A stretch of 64,000 bases of DNA, from the NCBI RefSeq assembly GCF_017352215.1, contig NZ_CP071444.1, positions 310,001 through 374,000 of the forward strand, written 5' to 3'. Shown piece after piece: positions 29,897-38,468 of the stretch. Under the pieces are notes generated by a model. That model searched no databases, was not told where the DNA came from, and saw nothing but the letters and a program-made list of their open reading frames with translations. Each line of letters begins with the position of its first letter. Position 1 is the stretch's first letter. A program made the position numbers and the translations under genes. The DNA is from Alkalibacter rhizosphaerae (GTDB lineage Bacteria; Bacillota; Clostridia; Eubacteriales; Alkalibacteraceae).

Positions 29897-30914
29897 TCGT
29901 TTTTCTCCTCCATATGGACAGCGTCACGCCATCCTTGATTGTCTTGGGAACCAAAAGTGTCCCGTTTTTGGATGCGATGTAACCGCAAGGCTCGGCCACT
30001 GCACCAGTACCGATGGTCTTTTTCACAAAACTGGACTGAACGAACTTCTCTTCCGTCCTTGCAAGCTGATCCCTGGAAAGAACCACCAGTGTGATATCCA
30101 GCCATTGTACCGTTTCCAGGATACCCGCTTCTTCCGCCTTGATGTCCACCGTCGCCATCAAAGCCAATCCGTCCAAATCCAAATTATTTTCTTCAAAAGT
30201 TTCAAGCAACGCTCTTTTGATCGTTTCAAAAGGAATATCTTTACGACAACCCAACCCTACCACCAGATCTTTCGGGATCAACTGGACAAAAGGAAGATCC
30301 ATGGTAATGTTCCGTTGAGAACTTACGACTAAAATTCCCTTCGGTTCTTGACACGAAGGAAAGGTCTCCTTGTTCATGTAACCAAAAGGATCCACCACTT
30401 TTACCGGTTCATCGTTGACGAATAGGGAGGTGATGACTTTTGCCCCCTCCAGATCTTTTAAGATCAGATCATATTTCAAGGCTAAAACATCCACCGCATG
30501 TTTATCGGAAACATCGGAAGCTGTAGTGATCACCGGCTGTGCTCCCAACCATCGACCCAATTTCCTTGCCAGATCATTGGCGCCACCCAAATGACCGGAG
30601 AGCAGGCTAATGACATGAACTCCCCCTTCGTCCATTACCAGAACTGCCGGATCCTTGTCTTTTGAATCCAACATGGGAGCAATGCTTCGAACGACAATAC
30701 CCGTGGCCATTATGAAAAGAACGCCAGCATGGGACGAAAGCGCCTTCTCCACCGTTTCCCGGAAGAATGAATAGCCGACTTCTGTCCCCAAGGTCCATTT
30801 CTCCGGCAAGTACAGGGTCACAGGTCGGTCCGGTACTAAATTCTCCACCCTTCTGGCCAATGCGCATCCCTTTTTCGTCAAAGCCATGACGCCAAGGGAA
30901 TGGTCTTTTATCAT
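29889..30914 (-). CDS. cbiG: cobalt-precorrin-5A hydrolase CbiG
   Basis: 341 residues. Has the CbiG N-terminal region with FIMATGIVVRSIAP and SLLSGHLGGANDLA, a middle region, and the C-terminal domain with VVGLGCRKDIPFE and GTGAVAEPCGYIAS. It opens the delta-lactone of cobalt-precorrin-5A and releases acetaldehyde. Overlaps cbiF by ATGA. Confidence 0.94.
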   Translation of the reverse strand: MIKDHSLGVMALTKKGCALARRVENLVPDRPVTLYLPEKWTLGTEVGYSFFRETVEKALSSHAGVLFIMATGIVVRSIAPMLDSKDKDPAVLVMDEGGVHVISLLSGHLGGANDLARKLGRWLGAQPVITTASDVSDKHAVDVLALKYDLILKDLEGAKVITSLFVNDEPVKVVDPFGYMNKETFPSCQEPKGILVVSSQRNITMDLPFVQLIPKDLVVGLGCRKDIPFETIKRALLETFEENNLDLDGLALMATVDIKAEEAGILETVQWLDITLVVLSRDQLARTEEKFVQSSFVKKTIGTGAVAEPCGYIASKNGTLLVPKTIKDGVTLSIWRRKTNV

Positions 30915-31678
30915 TTGGGGATCCCGTCCCGGAACATGTGGGTGAAGTGTTTGTCGTAGAGCAGACTTAATTCATACTCGTCTCCAAGGAAATCTCCCAC
31001 AAGGATCTGTGCCGTTTTGGTGATTCCCGCCGTTTTCACCTTTTCAGCGATGTCTTCCAGTGTTCCCAACAGGATCCTTTCTTCCGGCCAGCTTGCTTTT
31101 TCCACGATGGCCACAGGAGTCGTTCCGGGATAATGAGTCATCAGACGGGCAACCACGTTATCCATGTCCTGAACGGAGAGAAAAATGGCCATGGATGCTT
31201 GATGGGACGCCAGTTTTTCAAGCGCTTCTCCTTCCGGTACAGGCGTGCGTCCTTCCAGTCGGGTGCATATGACGGTTTGGGATACGCCGGGAAGAGTAAA
31301 TTCCTTTTTTAGTGCAGCAGCTGCCGCAGTAAAAGAGCTGACTCCCGGGATCACTGCGTATGTGATTCCTTTTTTTTCTAGTGCATCCATCTGTTCCCTT
31401 ATTGCTCCGTAGATCGAAGGATCTCCAGTGTGGACTCGGGCAACCAACAAGTTGCTTGCCGTTGCTTTTTCCATGACTTCCAGAACTTCCTCCAGAGTCA
31501 TGGATGCACTGTTGTAAATGGCTGCTTCTTTCTTTGCACACGCGATGATGTCCGGATTGACCAGCGAACCGGCATAAATGATCACATCGCTGCTCTCTAC
31601 GATTTTTTTCCCCTTCACTGTGATCAGGTCCGGATCTCCCGGTCCTGCACCGATAAAATATACTTGTTTTTCCATCAT
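30911..31678 (-). CDS. cbiF: cobalt-precorrin-4 C11-methyltransferase CbiF
   Basis: 255 residues, tetrapyrrole methylase. VYFIGAGPGDPDLITVKG start, YAGSLVNP, VARVHTGDPSIYGAI and VIPGVSSFTAAAA fit CbiF/CobM closely. It methylates C11 using SAM. SD AGGAG precedes the first of two ATGs; it overlaps cbiT by ATGA. Confidence 0.95.
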   Translation of the reverse strand: MMEKQVYFIGAGPGDPDLITVKGKKIVESSDVIIYAGSLVNPDIIACAKKEAAIYNSASMTLEEVLEVMEKATASNLLVARVHTGDPSIYGAIREQMDALEKKGITYAVIPGVSSFTAAAAALKKEFTLPGVSQTVICTRLEGRTPVPEGEALEKLASHQASMAIFLSVQDMDNVVARLMTHYPGTTPVAIVEKASWPEERILLGTLEDIAEKVKTAGITKTAQILVGDFLGDEYELSLLYDKHFTHMFRDGIPK

Positions 31679-32271
31679 TGGATCTCCTCTTCTTTGTTTA
31701 GTTTTCCAGTGACGATATAAATGGGATTGTTTCCCTCCATCATGGTAACTCCTCCTACCGACCGTCCCCTGGCAACGCTCACCTGTATGGTCTCGCAGTC
31801 AAACCCGGCTGCTTTCAATCCTTGGATAAACATCACGGCGTTTTCCAAAACGATAAAATTGCCGACCACAATACCATCCGCTTTCAAATGACCTGCGATC
31901 CATTCCACGATTTGGGGCAAATTCCCCTTGCTGCCTCCAACCACGATCCGATCTACCGGTTCTACAATGTCCAGATCTTCGGGGGCCTTTCCCAACACCG
32001 GGATTACATTATGAAGGCGGAACAAGGACAGATTTTTCCGGATCAGATCCATGGCCGCTTCATTGGTCTCGATGGCAATAACTTTGCCATTAGGGGTCTG
32101 CAAGGCCATTTCCACCGTGATGGATCCTGTCCCGGCACCAATGTCCACACCGACCAAACCATCTTCCATCCGCAATTTGGACATAGTGATGGCTCGGATC
32201 TCTTCCTTGGTCATTGGAACGGCCCCTCGTTCAAAATGTTCATCCGGGATACCCGGGTAATATTTTTTCAT
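31675..32271 (-). CDS. cbiT: cobalt-precorrin-6B C15-methyltransferase (decarboxylating) CbiT
   Basis: 198 residues, class I SAM methyltransferase fold, unlike the other cbi methylases. PGIPDEHFERGAVPMTKEEI at the N-terminus is the CbiT signature; motif I is VGVDIGAGTGSITVE. It methylates C15 and removes the C12 acetate carboxyl. Here CbiT is separate, while its usual fusion partner CbiE is fused to CbiD. It overlaps cbiDE by 32 nt. Confidence 0.94.
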   Translation of the reverse strand: MKKYYPGIPDEHFERGAVPMTKEEIRAITMSKLRMEDGLVGVDIGAGTGSITVEMALQTPNGKVIAIETNEAAMDLIRKNLSLFRLHNVIPVLGKAPEDLDIVEPVDRIVVGGSKGNLPQIVEWIAGHLKADGIVVGNFIVLENAVMFIQGLKAAGFDCETIQVSVARGRSVGGVTMMEGNNPIYIVTGKLNKEEEIQ

Positions 32272-34009
32272 CAATCAACACCACCACATTCAGATTTTCA
32301 AATCCCATTGCCTTTGCTTCCTCCAAGCTGCACCGGGTGATCTTCTCCTGGGGATAGGAAAGATCTTCCCCCACGATCATGGTGCGGTCCACTCCTTTGT
32401 CCAACAAGATCCTGGCTATTTGGCCCGGAGTGTTTTTAGGATCGGTCAGCAAAACACAAACAGGCGCAGACCGGATTCGATCCAGCGGAAATTCATTGTT
32501 GCCATGGAGACTGACAATATCTGCCGGATGCCACATTTCCTGCAACCTTGAAAAGAGATAGGTAACGGAAGATATCCCAGGAACCACACGAAATGTCACT
32601 TCCGGTGCATTTCTTTTCAAATAGGCGGTCAGACTGTAAAACCCCGGATCGCCGGATACGAGACAGGCCACCTGTTTTTTCTTATGAAAGGTTTTCATAC
32701 ACTCCAATGCCCCGGAAAGACCATCCTCCACGTACATTTTTTGTTTCCCTTCCATCTGCAGTCGTCCTTCCAGACTTTCCAGATGACGTCGGCCTCCGAT
32801 AAGGACCTCTGCATCCTCCAGTGCTTCCCAGGCTTTGGGCAACACATAATCGGGATGCCCTGGTCCCATACCCACAATAGCTACGGGGTAGAGTTCCCTG
32901 ATCAGGGAAAATGCAGATGGATTCCAACCCAGGATGCCATGGTCGTTGGAAAAGACCAACAGCTTCAAGTCCAATTCCTGTCCCAACTTATAGCGTAGAT
33001 GGTACTCGATCCGTTCCATGATTTTTTCCATCACCGGCTTCATCCGACCATCTTTTTTCAAGTGATCCAAGGCATCGTCGCATGTAGCACTGGACAGGAT
33101 CTTTTGCAGCAATTCCTTGTCTGCACCACATGCTCCTGCATGGGCAGCCAAAATCTCCATGCGCGCATCCGAATGATGGGAATGGGTATTCATGATACCG
33201 CCTGCCAGTTTCACCATTTTACCGATGTGTCCCACAAAAACCGCTTCTTGAAACTTTAAATCGGAGATCATTTCCAGTACTTCGCCAAAATGGTTCCCGA
33301 TCTTGATGCTGTTTTCCATGGAAACATCCAAGTGATCCGACGCAAACTGCCTTCCATAGTTTCCAGGGAAAACGATCACTTGATGAGAACCGTTGTTTCG
33401 TATTACGTTCAGCTCCACTCGAAGAGAATCCAACAACGCTTTTTCACTCATGGGTTCCACGATCCCAGTCGTTCCGATGATGGAGATCCCCCCTTCGATT
33501 CCAATACGGGAATTGTAGGTTTTTCGGGCTCGCTGCACTCCATCGGGAACAAAAATCGTCACTTCCAGCCCTCCTTGGTACCCCGTTTCCTGGATCACGG
33601 TTCGGGTTTCCTGAAGGATCATCTGTCTGGGTATGGAATTGATGGCAGCCGAACCCACCGGTTGGTCCAATCCCTTTTTTGTCACGACACCAATTCCTTC
33701 TCCTCCAAGGATTCGTATGCCCGCCTCTTTCGTTTTTTTTACACGGGCACCAATGTACATGCCATGGGTACTGTCCGGATCATCCCCGGCATCTTTTCTG
33801 ATCATGCAGGAGACCGAACTTTCTTCCACCCTTGCATTTTCAACCGATAGCGAAAGCTCCCAGCCCTTCGGGGTGGAAATGGAAACGGTGGATATTTTTT
33901 CATCCGATAGAAGCATGATCGCAGCAGCTTTAGCTGCCCCGGCGGCGCAGGAACCGGTAGTAAATCCGTATCGAAGGCGTTTCCCGCCTTTTTCAACAAA
34001 CCGCTCCAC
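32240..34009 (-). CDS. cbiDE: CbiD-CbiE fusion: cobalt-precorrin-5B C1-methyltransferase and C5-methyltransferase
   Basis: About 589 residues. Residues 1-365 are CbiD: YGFTTGSCAAGAAKAAA near the start, VTKKGLDQPVGSAAIN, and GHIGKMVKLAGGIMNTHS. Residues about 385-589 are CbiE, a tetrapyrrole methylase with VAIVGMGPGHPDYV, LVSGDPGFYSL and VVPGISSV. So one chain would hold the C1 and C5 methylation steps. The join has no stop or frame change. The GTG at 34009, 7 nt after GAGAGG and 4 nt after the cbiC stop, is the best start; ATGs at 34027 and 34024 lack an SD. Confidence 0.92.
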   Translation of the reverse strand: MERFVEKGGKRLRYGFTTGSCAAGAAKAAAIMLLSDEKISTVSISTPKGWELSLSVENARVEESSVSCMIRKDAGDDPDSTHGMYIGARVKKTKEAGIRILGGEGIGVVTKKGLDQPVGSAAINSIPRQMILQETRTVIQETGYQGGLEVTIFVPDGVQRARKTYNSRIGIEGGISIIGTTGIVEPMSEKALLDSLRVELNVIRNNGSHQVIVFPGNYGRQFASDHLDVSMENSIKIGNHFGEVLEMISDLKFQEAVFVGHIGKMVKLAGGIMNTHSHHSDARMEILAAHAGACGADKELLQKILSSATCDDALDHLKKDGRMKPVMEKIMERIEYHLRYKLGQELDLKLLVFSNDHGILGWNPSAFSLIRELYPVAIVGMGPGHPDYVLPKAWEALEDAEVLIGGRRHLESLEGRLQMEGKQKMYVEDGLSGALECMKTFHKKKQVACLVSGDPGFYSLTAYLKRNAPEVTFRVVPGISSVTYLFSRLQEMWHPADIVSLHGNNEFPLDRIRSAPVCVLLTDPKNTPGQIARILLDKGVDRTMIVGEDLSYPQEKITRCSLEEAKAMGFENLNVVVLIDEKILPGYPG

Positions 34010-34013
34010 TGCC

Positions 34014-34652
34014 CTACCTCTCATCATCCATCAGATAGAAGATGGCGTTCAAACAGGCGACTGCAACCGTAGAACCGCCTTTTCTTCCCTGGACGATGAT
34101 GGATGGCACATCCATGCGGGAAAAATCTTCCTTGGATTCCGCTGCGCCAACAAAGCCAACAGGCACTGCAACGACAAAATCCGGTCGGACTCGACCTTCT
34201 TCTATGGCTTTTGTCAAGGTAAACAAGGCCGTGGGAGCGTTGCCGATCAAATATCCCTTCACTTCCGGGTCATCGAACGCTTTTTCCATGGACACCATGC
34301 TCCTGGTGATCCCTCTTGCTTTCGCTTCTCGGATCACGTCTTCGTCGGCTACAAAATTGACGATCTCACAGCCCAGACGTTTCAGTGTTCTTGGGTTTAC
34401 ACCGGATTTGATCATATTGGTATCTGCATAGATCTTGACCCCCTTGCCCAACGCTTTTTTCGCAGAAGCAATGGGTCCATGTCGAAATCGGAGCAGGGAT
34501 GCATATTCAAAATCGGCGGTGGTGTGGATCACTCGTTTGACCACCATCCTTTCTTCGTCGCTAAAAGATGCATACACACCAGGATCCACCTCCGATTCGA
34601 TGATTCGAAAACTTTCTTCTTCAATATCCATTGGCTTTTTAATAAACTCCAT
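34014..34652 (-). CDS. cbiC: cobalt-precorrin-8 methylmutase CbiC
   Basis: 212 residues. The catalytic His is H43 in VIHTTADFEYA; KIYADTNMIKSGV and AVPVGFVGAAESKE are the family's substrate-binding blocks. It moves the methyl group from C11 to C12 and yields cobyrinic acid. SD GGAGG precedes the ATG, which overlaps cbiK by 14 nt. Confidence 0.95.
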   Translation of the reverse strand: MEFIKKPMDIEEESFRIIESEVDPGVYASFSDEERMVVKRVIHTTADFEYASLLRFRHGPIASAKKALGKGVKIYADTNMIKSGVNPRTLKRLGCEIVNFVADEDVIREAKARGITRSMVSMEKAFDDPEVKGYLIGNAPTALFTLTKAIEEGRVRPDFVVAVPVGFVGAAESKEDFSRMDVPSIIVQGRKGGSTVAVACLNAIFYLMDDER

Positions 34653-35460
34653 GGGTTTTTCCTCCCTTCATGGTCAATCCCTTGCCGGCGATGGCCTCTT
34701 CTACATGTCTGCAATAGATCTGCCTTATTTTAGGCAATTCCCCAAGACCCGCCAAAATTCCTTCTACGTGGTATCCTTTGTTTAAAAGGATGCTCTTCCA
34801 GGATTTTTCGTCATCCCCCAACATGTCTTCTTCAATATGATCTCCAGCCACCAGCATGAGGGGCACCAACTTCACCTCTTCTAATGCCTTTTTCTCCAAA
34901 AAGTTCACTGCCATGTCGAAAGAAGGGTATCCTTCCACAGTGGCTATATAGGCATTACCTCTGCCAGTATCTTGCAGCATGAAGTTCATGGCGGGATAGG
35001 CAGTATTTGCATGATGTTCCGAACCATGTCCCATAAATATCACTGCTTTCCCGTCGTGAAAGTCATAGACTTCATCCAAAATCTCCACCACTTCACGAAA
35101 GTCATCGGTGGTGCTCAAAAGGGGGCGGCTGATGGTCAATTTATGGAAAGATCGGCTGTTCTCCTGGCAAGCCCAGATCACTTTTTCAAATTCATAACCG
35201 TTGATGATGTGTGTGGGCACCACCACAACTTCTTCCACTCCCTCTTCTTTCAGGAATTCCAGTGCCTCTCGCACATTGTGGATGTGGAGTTCATCCCTGT
35301 TTTTCAGTTTTTTCATGATCATGCCGGAAGTAAAGGCACGATGGTGCCGGTAGTCCGGAAATCGATTTTTCATTTCCGATTCGATGGCATCAATGTTCTT
35401 CTTTCTCGTTTCATGATAGCTGGTCCCAAAACTGACGACCAGCATTGCTTTTTTTGTCAC
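34639..35460 (-). CDS. cbiK: sirohydrochlorin cobaltochelatase CbiK
   Basis: 273 residues, class II chelatase. SFGTSYHETRKKNID start and the metal-site histidines in FMGHGSEHHAN and VAGDHIEEDM (about 145 and 205) match CbiK. It inserts Co(II) into sirohydrochlorin, which defines the early-cobalt, anaerobic pathway. The GTG at 35460 overlaps the cbiL stop as GTGA and has AGGAGG just before; ATG-led alternatives are poorly spaced. Confidence 0.94.
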   Translation of the reverse strand: MTKKAMLVVSFGTSYHETRKKNIDAIESEMKNRFPDYRHHRAFTSGMIMKKLKNRDELHIHNVREALEFLKEEGVEEVVVVPTHIINGYEFEKVIWACQENSRSFHKLTISRPLLSTTDDFREVVEILDEVYDFHDGKAVIFMGHGSEHHANTAYPAMNFMLQDTGRGNAYIATVEGYPSFDMAVNFLEKKALEEVKLVPLMLVAGDHIEEDMLGDDEKSWKSILLNKGYHVEGILAGLGELPKIRQIYCRHVEEAIAGKGLTMKGGKTHGVY

Positions 35461-36185
35461 GCCTCCTCCTGCCTTTCCCATTCTTCATTTTTTTTCAACA
35501 AGATCAGGGTAAAATACCCGATTTTTTCTTCCAACGATCCATAAGTCACCTGTTCGTTTTCTCCACCGCAATCTGTTACGGAGAACATTCGTCCTTCCAA
35601 CCCCTGACGTTGGACCACCCGATTGATCACATCGACAGAAGCACTGGCCTTCATGATGATCAAATTGTCGTAGATTTGAAGCGCCTCTTCCAGATCCCGG
35701 TCCTCTCGAATGTCTGTCAGTACTCCGAAGGTCTCATTTCCTCTGGCGATGGGAATGTTGAGGTGAGCTGCACTGGCACAAAAGGAGGGGATCCCCGGCA
35801 CGGTTACCGGATGAACGCCCAATTTGTTGAAAAAAGGCAACATGTATGCATATGTGCTGTAGATCATGGGATCCCCCAGGGTAATGAATGCCACGTCTTT
35901 TCCTTCCTTCAACACGGAAACGATGGCTTTTGCATTGGATTCCCACACCCCATGCAGCATCTCTTCGTTTTTTCGAAGATCCACCATGGGAAACTCCAAC
36001 AGCATGGTTTCTACGGCAGGATTGATGTATTCCCCGGCGATTTGATTGGCTTTGCTTTTTTTCCCCATTTTTGTAATGGGAGAAACGATGACATCGATCC
36101 TCTGTAAAATGCGTATGGCTTTTGCTGTAAGTAGCTCCGGATCTCCCGGTCCAACGCCGATGCCGTACAAAGTGCCAGTTGTCAT
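35457..36185 (-). CDS. cbiL: cobalt-precorrin-2 C20-methyltransferase CbiL
   Basis: 242 residues. GTLYGIGVGPGDPELLTAKA start, FITLGDPMIYSTY loop and VPGIPSFCASAA are CbiL/CobI features. It adds the C20 methyl with SAM. ATGA overlap with hemL. Confidence 0.95.
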   Translation of the reverse strand: MTTGTLYGIGVGPGDPELLTAKAIRILQRIDVIVSPITKMGKKSKANQIAGEYINPAVETMLLEFPMVDLRKNEEMLHGVWESNAKAIVSVLKEGKDVAFITLGDPMIYSTYAYMLPFFNKLGVHPVTVPGIPSFCASAAHLNIPIARGNETFGVLTDIREDRDLEEALQIYDNLIIMKASASVDVINRVVQRQGLEGRMFSVTDCGGENEQVTYGSLEEKIGYFTLILLKKNEEWERQEEA

Positions 36186-37483
36186 TTTGCCATCTCCTTT
36201 ACCTGTTGAAATGCGATCTGTGCAGCTTGTATTGTGCGCTGCACGTCTTCTCTACTATGGGAGGCAGATAGAAACCATCCTTCATACTGGGAAGGTGGAA
36301 GCAAGATGCCCTCTTCCAGCATAGCCTTGAAAAACACTTCGTATTGCTGTGTATCGGAAGTCATGACTTGGGAAAAAGTTGTTACAGGTCCGACTGTCAT
36401 AAAGGGAGAAAGCATCCCCCCTATTCGATTGACGGTGATCTCAACTCCTGCCTTGGTTGCTGCATCGATCAATCCTGCCTCCAGCAACTTTGCCATGTCC
36501 TCCATCCGATCGTAGATGCCCGGATCCGCTTTCAAGTGGTTCAACAGGTTCCACCCCAAGTGCATGGCCAAAGGATTTCCCGACAAGGTACCTGCCTGAT
36601 AGACACCACCCAAAGGAGAAACGTGTTCCATGATTTCCCGTCTTCCTCCATAAGCACCCACCGGCAATCCGCCGCCGATGATTTTCCCGAAACAAACCAG
36701 ATCCGGTTTCATGCCGAAAAGGCCTGCAGCACCTTCCAACCCCAATCGGAATCCGGTGATGACTTCATCAAAAATAAGTAGGGCACCATTTTCTTTCGTC
36801 AATCGTTCCAGTTCTTGCAAAAATTCTTTGGTTGGAGCTACCACTCCCATATTGCCTGCCACCGGTTCCAAAATCACCGCTGCGATCTGATCTCCCATGT
36901 TGGCAAATACATCTTTCAGTTCATGGACTCCATTGTATTGTGCTACCAAGGTATCCTGAATCATGGCCTTTGGAAGGCCTTTGCTGGTCGGCGTATTGAA
37001 TGTCAACGTACCCGAGCCGCTTTTTACCAGCAAGCCGTCGTAATGCCCATGATAGCAGCCTTCAAATTTCAAGATCTTGTCTCGTCCGGTAAATCCTCTG
37101 GCAAGGCGAATGGCGCTCATGGTTGCTTCTGTTCCAGAGTTGACCATACGGATCATCTCCGCTGCCGGATAAAGTTCCCGGATCAGTCGAGCCAGATCCA
37201 GTTCTTTTCCCGTTGGCAAACCGTAGCTGATCCCGGCGTCAAAGACTTCTTCCACTCCTTGATGGACGATGGAGCTGGCATGACCCAAGATCATGGGACC
37301 CCAGCTGGAAATGTAGTCAAGATATTCGTTGCCGTCTGCGTCTACGATGCGACTGCCCTTCGCTCGTGCTGCAAAGATGGGCGGCATTCCCACACTGCCA
37401 AAAGCTCTCACTGGAGAGTTTACGCCTCCAGGCAGCACTTCCCTTGATGCTTCGTATAGAGCTGCGGATCTATTTCGATTCAT
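36182..37483 (-). CDS. hemL: glutamate-1-semialdehyde 2,1-aminomutase HemL
   Basis: 433 residues, fold-type I PLP enzyme. LPGGVNSPVRAFGSVG near the start, NSGTEATMSAIRLARG, and the PLP lysine K267 in FGKIIGGGLPVGAYGG. It makes 5-aminolevulinate, second step of the C5 pathway. The start at 37483 follows GGAGAAAG and overlaps the hemB stop by 14 nt. Confidence 0.96.
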   Translation of the reverse strand: MNRNRSAALYEASREVLPGGVNSPVRAFGSVGMPPIFAARAKGSRIVDADGNEYLDYISSWGPMILGHASSIVHQGVEEVFDAGISYGLPTGKELDLARLIRELYPAAEMIRMVNSGTEATMSAIRLARGFTGRDKILKFEGCYHGHYDGLLVKSGSGTLTFNTPTSKGLPKAMIQDTLVAQYNGVHELKDVFANMGDQIAAVILEPVAGNMGVVAPTKEFLQELERLTKENGALLIFDEVITGFRLGLEGAAGLFGMKPDLVCFGKIIGGGLPVGAYGGRREIMEHVSPLGGVYQAGTLSGNPLAMHLGWNLLNHLKADPGIYDRMEDMAKLLEAGLIDAATKAGVEITVNRIGGMLSPFMTVGPVTTFSQVMTSDTQQYEVFFKAMLEEGILLPPSQYEGWFLSASHSREDVQRTIQAAQIAFQQVKEMAK

Positions 37484-38468
37484 GTCTTCTTTCTCCTTTC
37501 CACGTCTGTGCCAACTCTTTTGCAAAATAAGTGATGATCAGATCAGCTCCCGCCCGTTTCATGGAAAGAAGACTCTCTTCGATGACCTCCGGATTCATCA
37601 ATCCCTGTGCGATCGCCAGTTTGAGCATGGAAAACTCCCCGCTGACATTATAGGCTACTACGGGCACCTTGCAGGCCTCTTTCACTTTAGAGACAATGTC
37701 CAAATAGGACAAAGCCGGTTTGACGATGACCAGGTCGGCTCCTTCGTCCAGATCCAGTTCCAACTCTTTTAAAGCTTCTCGACTGTTGGCCGGATCCATC
37801 TGATAGGTTTTTCGGTCTCCGAAGCTTGGCGCGGAACCCGCTGCCTGGCGAAATGGTCCATAGAAGGAAGATGCATATTTTACACTGTAGGACATGATGG
37901 GAATATGGGAATATCCGCTTTCATCCAATGATCGACGAATTCCATCTACACGCCCGTCCATCATGTCGGAAGGCGCCACCATGTCCGCTCCCGCCTTGAC
38001 GTGTGACAACGCCGTTTTGGCCAGCAGGGCAACGGTGGGATCATTTTCCACGCTGCCGACCTCGTTCAGTAAACCGCAATGGCCGTGGGATGTATATTCA
38101 CAAAGACATACATCGGTGATGAGATATAGTTTTCCCCCGTACACTTTTCGCAAGGCTCGAATGGCTTCCTGGACGATCCCCCGGTCGTCGTATCCTTGAG
38201 AACCTACCGGATCTTTTATCTTCGGGATCCCGAAAAGGATCAATTTGTTGATCCCGGCTTCGATCAGTTCCCCGCATTCCTCTACAAGGGAGGGAATGGA
38301 ATGACGATACATGCCGGGCATGGAATCGATGGATTTTCGCCCTGTCTCCATTTCCTCTACGAACAAGGGATATATGAAATCCTCCAATTCCAACCGGGTT
38401 TCCCGGATCATCTGCCGCAGGATGGGGTTTCCCCGCAGCCTTCTGGGACGCAAGTTTGTATTCATCAT
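37470..38468 (-). CDS. hemB: porphobilinogen synthase HemB
   Basis: 332 residues. Catalytic zinc cysteines C121, C123 and C131 in DVCLCEYTSHGHCG show a zinc-type enzyme. Schiff-base lysines are K197 (MSYSVKYAS) and K250 (VIVKPALSY). It condenses two 5-aminolevulinates. It starts 4 nt inside the end of cobA-hemD. Confidence 0.96.
   Translation of the reverse strand: MMNTNLRPRRLRGNPILRQMIRETRLELEDFIYPLFVEEMETGRKSIDSMPGMYRHSIPSLVEECGELIEAGINKLILFGIPKIKDPVGSQGYDDRGIVQEAIRALRKVYGGKLYLITDVCLCEYTSHGHCGLLNEVGSVENDPTVALLAKTALSHVKAGADMVAPSDMMDGRVDGIRRSLDESGYSHIPIMSYSVKYASSFYGPFRQAAGSAPSFGDRKTYQMDPANSREALKELELDLDEGADLVIVKPALSYLDIVSKVKEACKVPVVAYNVSGEFSMLKLAIAQGLMNPEVIEESLLSMKRAGADLIITYFAKELAQTWKGERRHESK

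Noticed and set aside
33633-34733. A 366-codon open frame on the plus strand
   Set aside because: Antisense to cbiDE, cbiC and the end of cbiK; Phe/His-rich composition is typical of a shadow frame.
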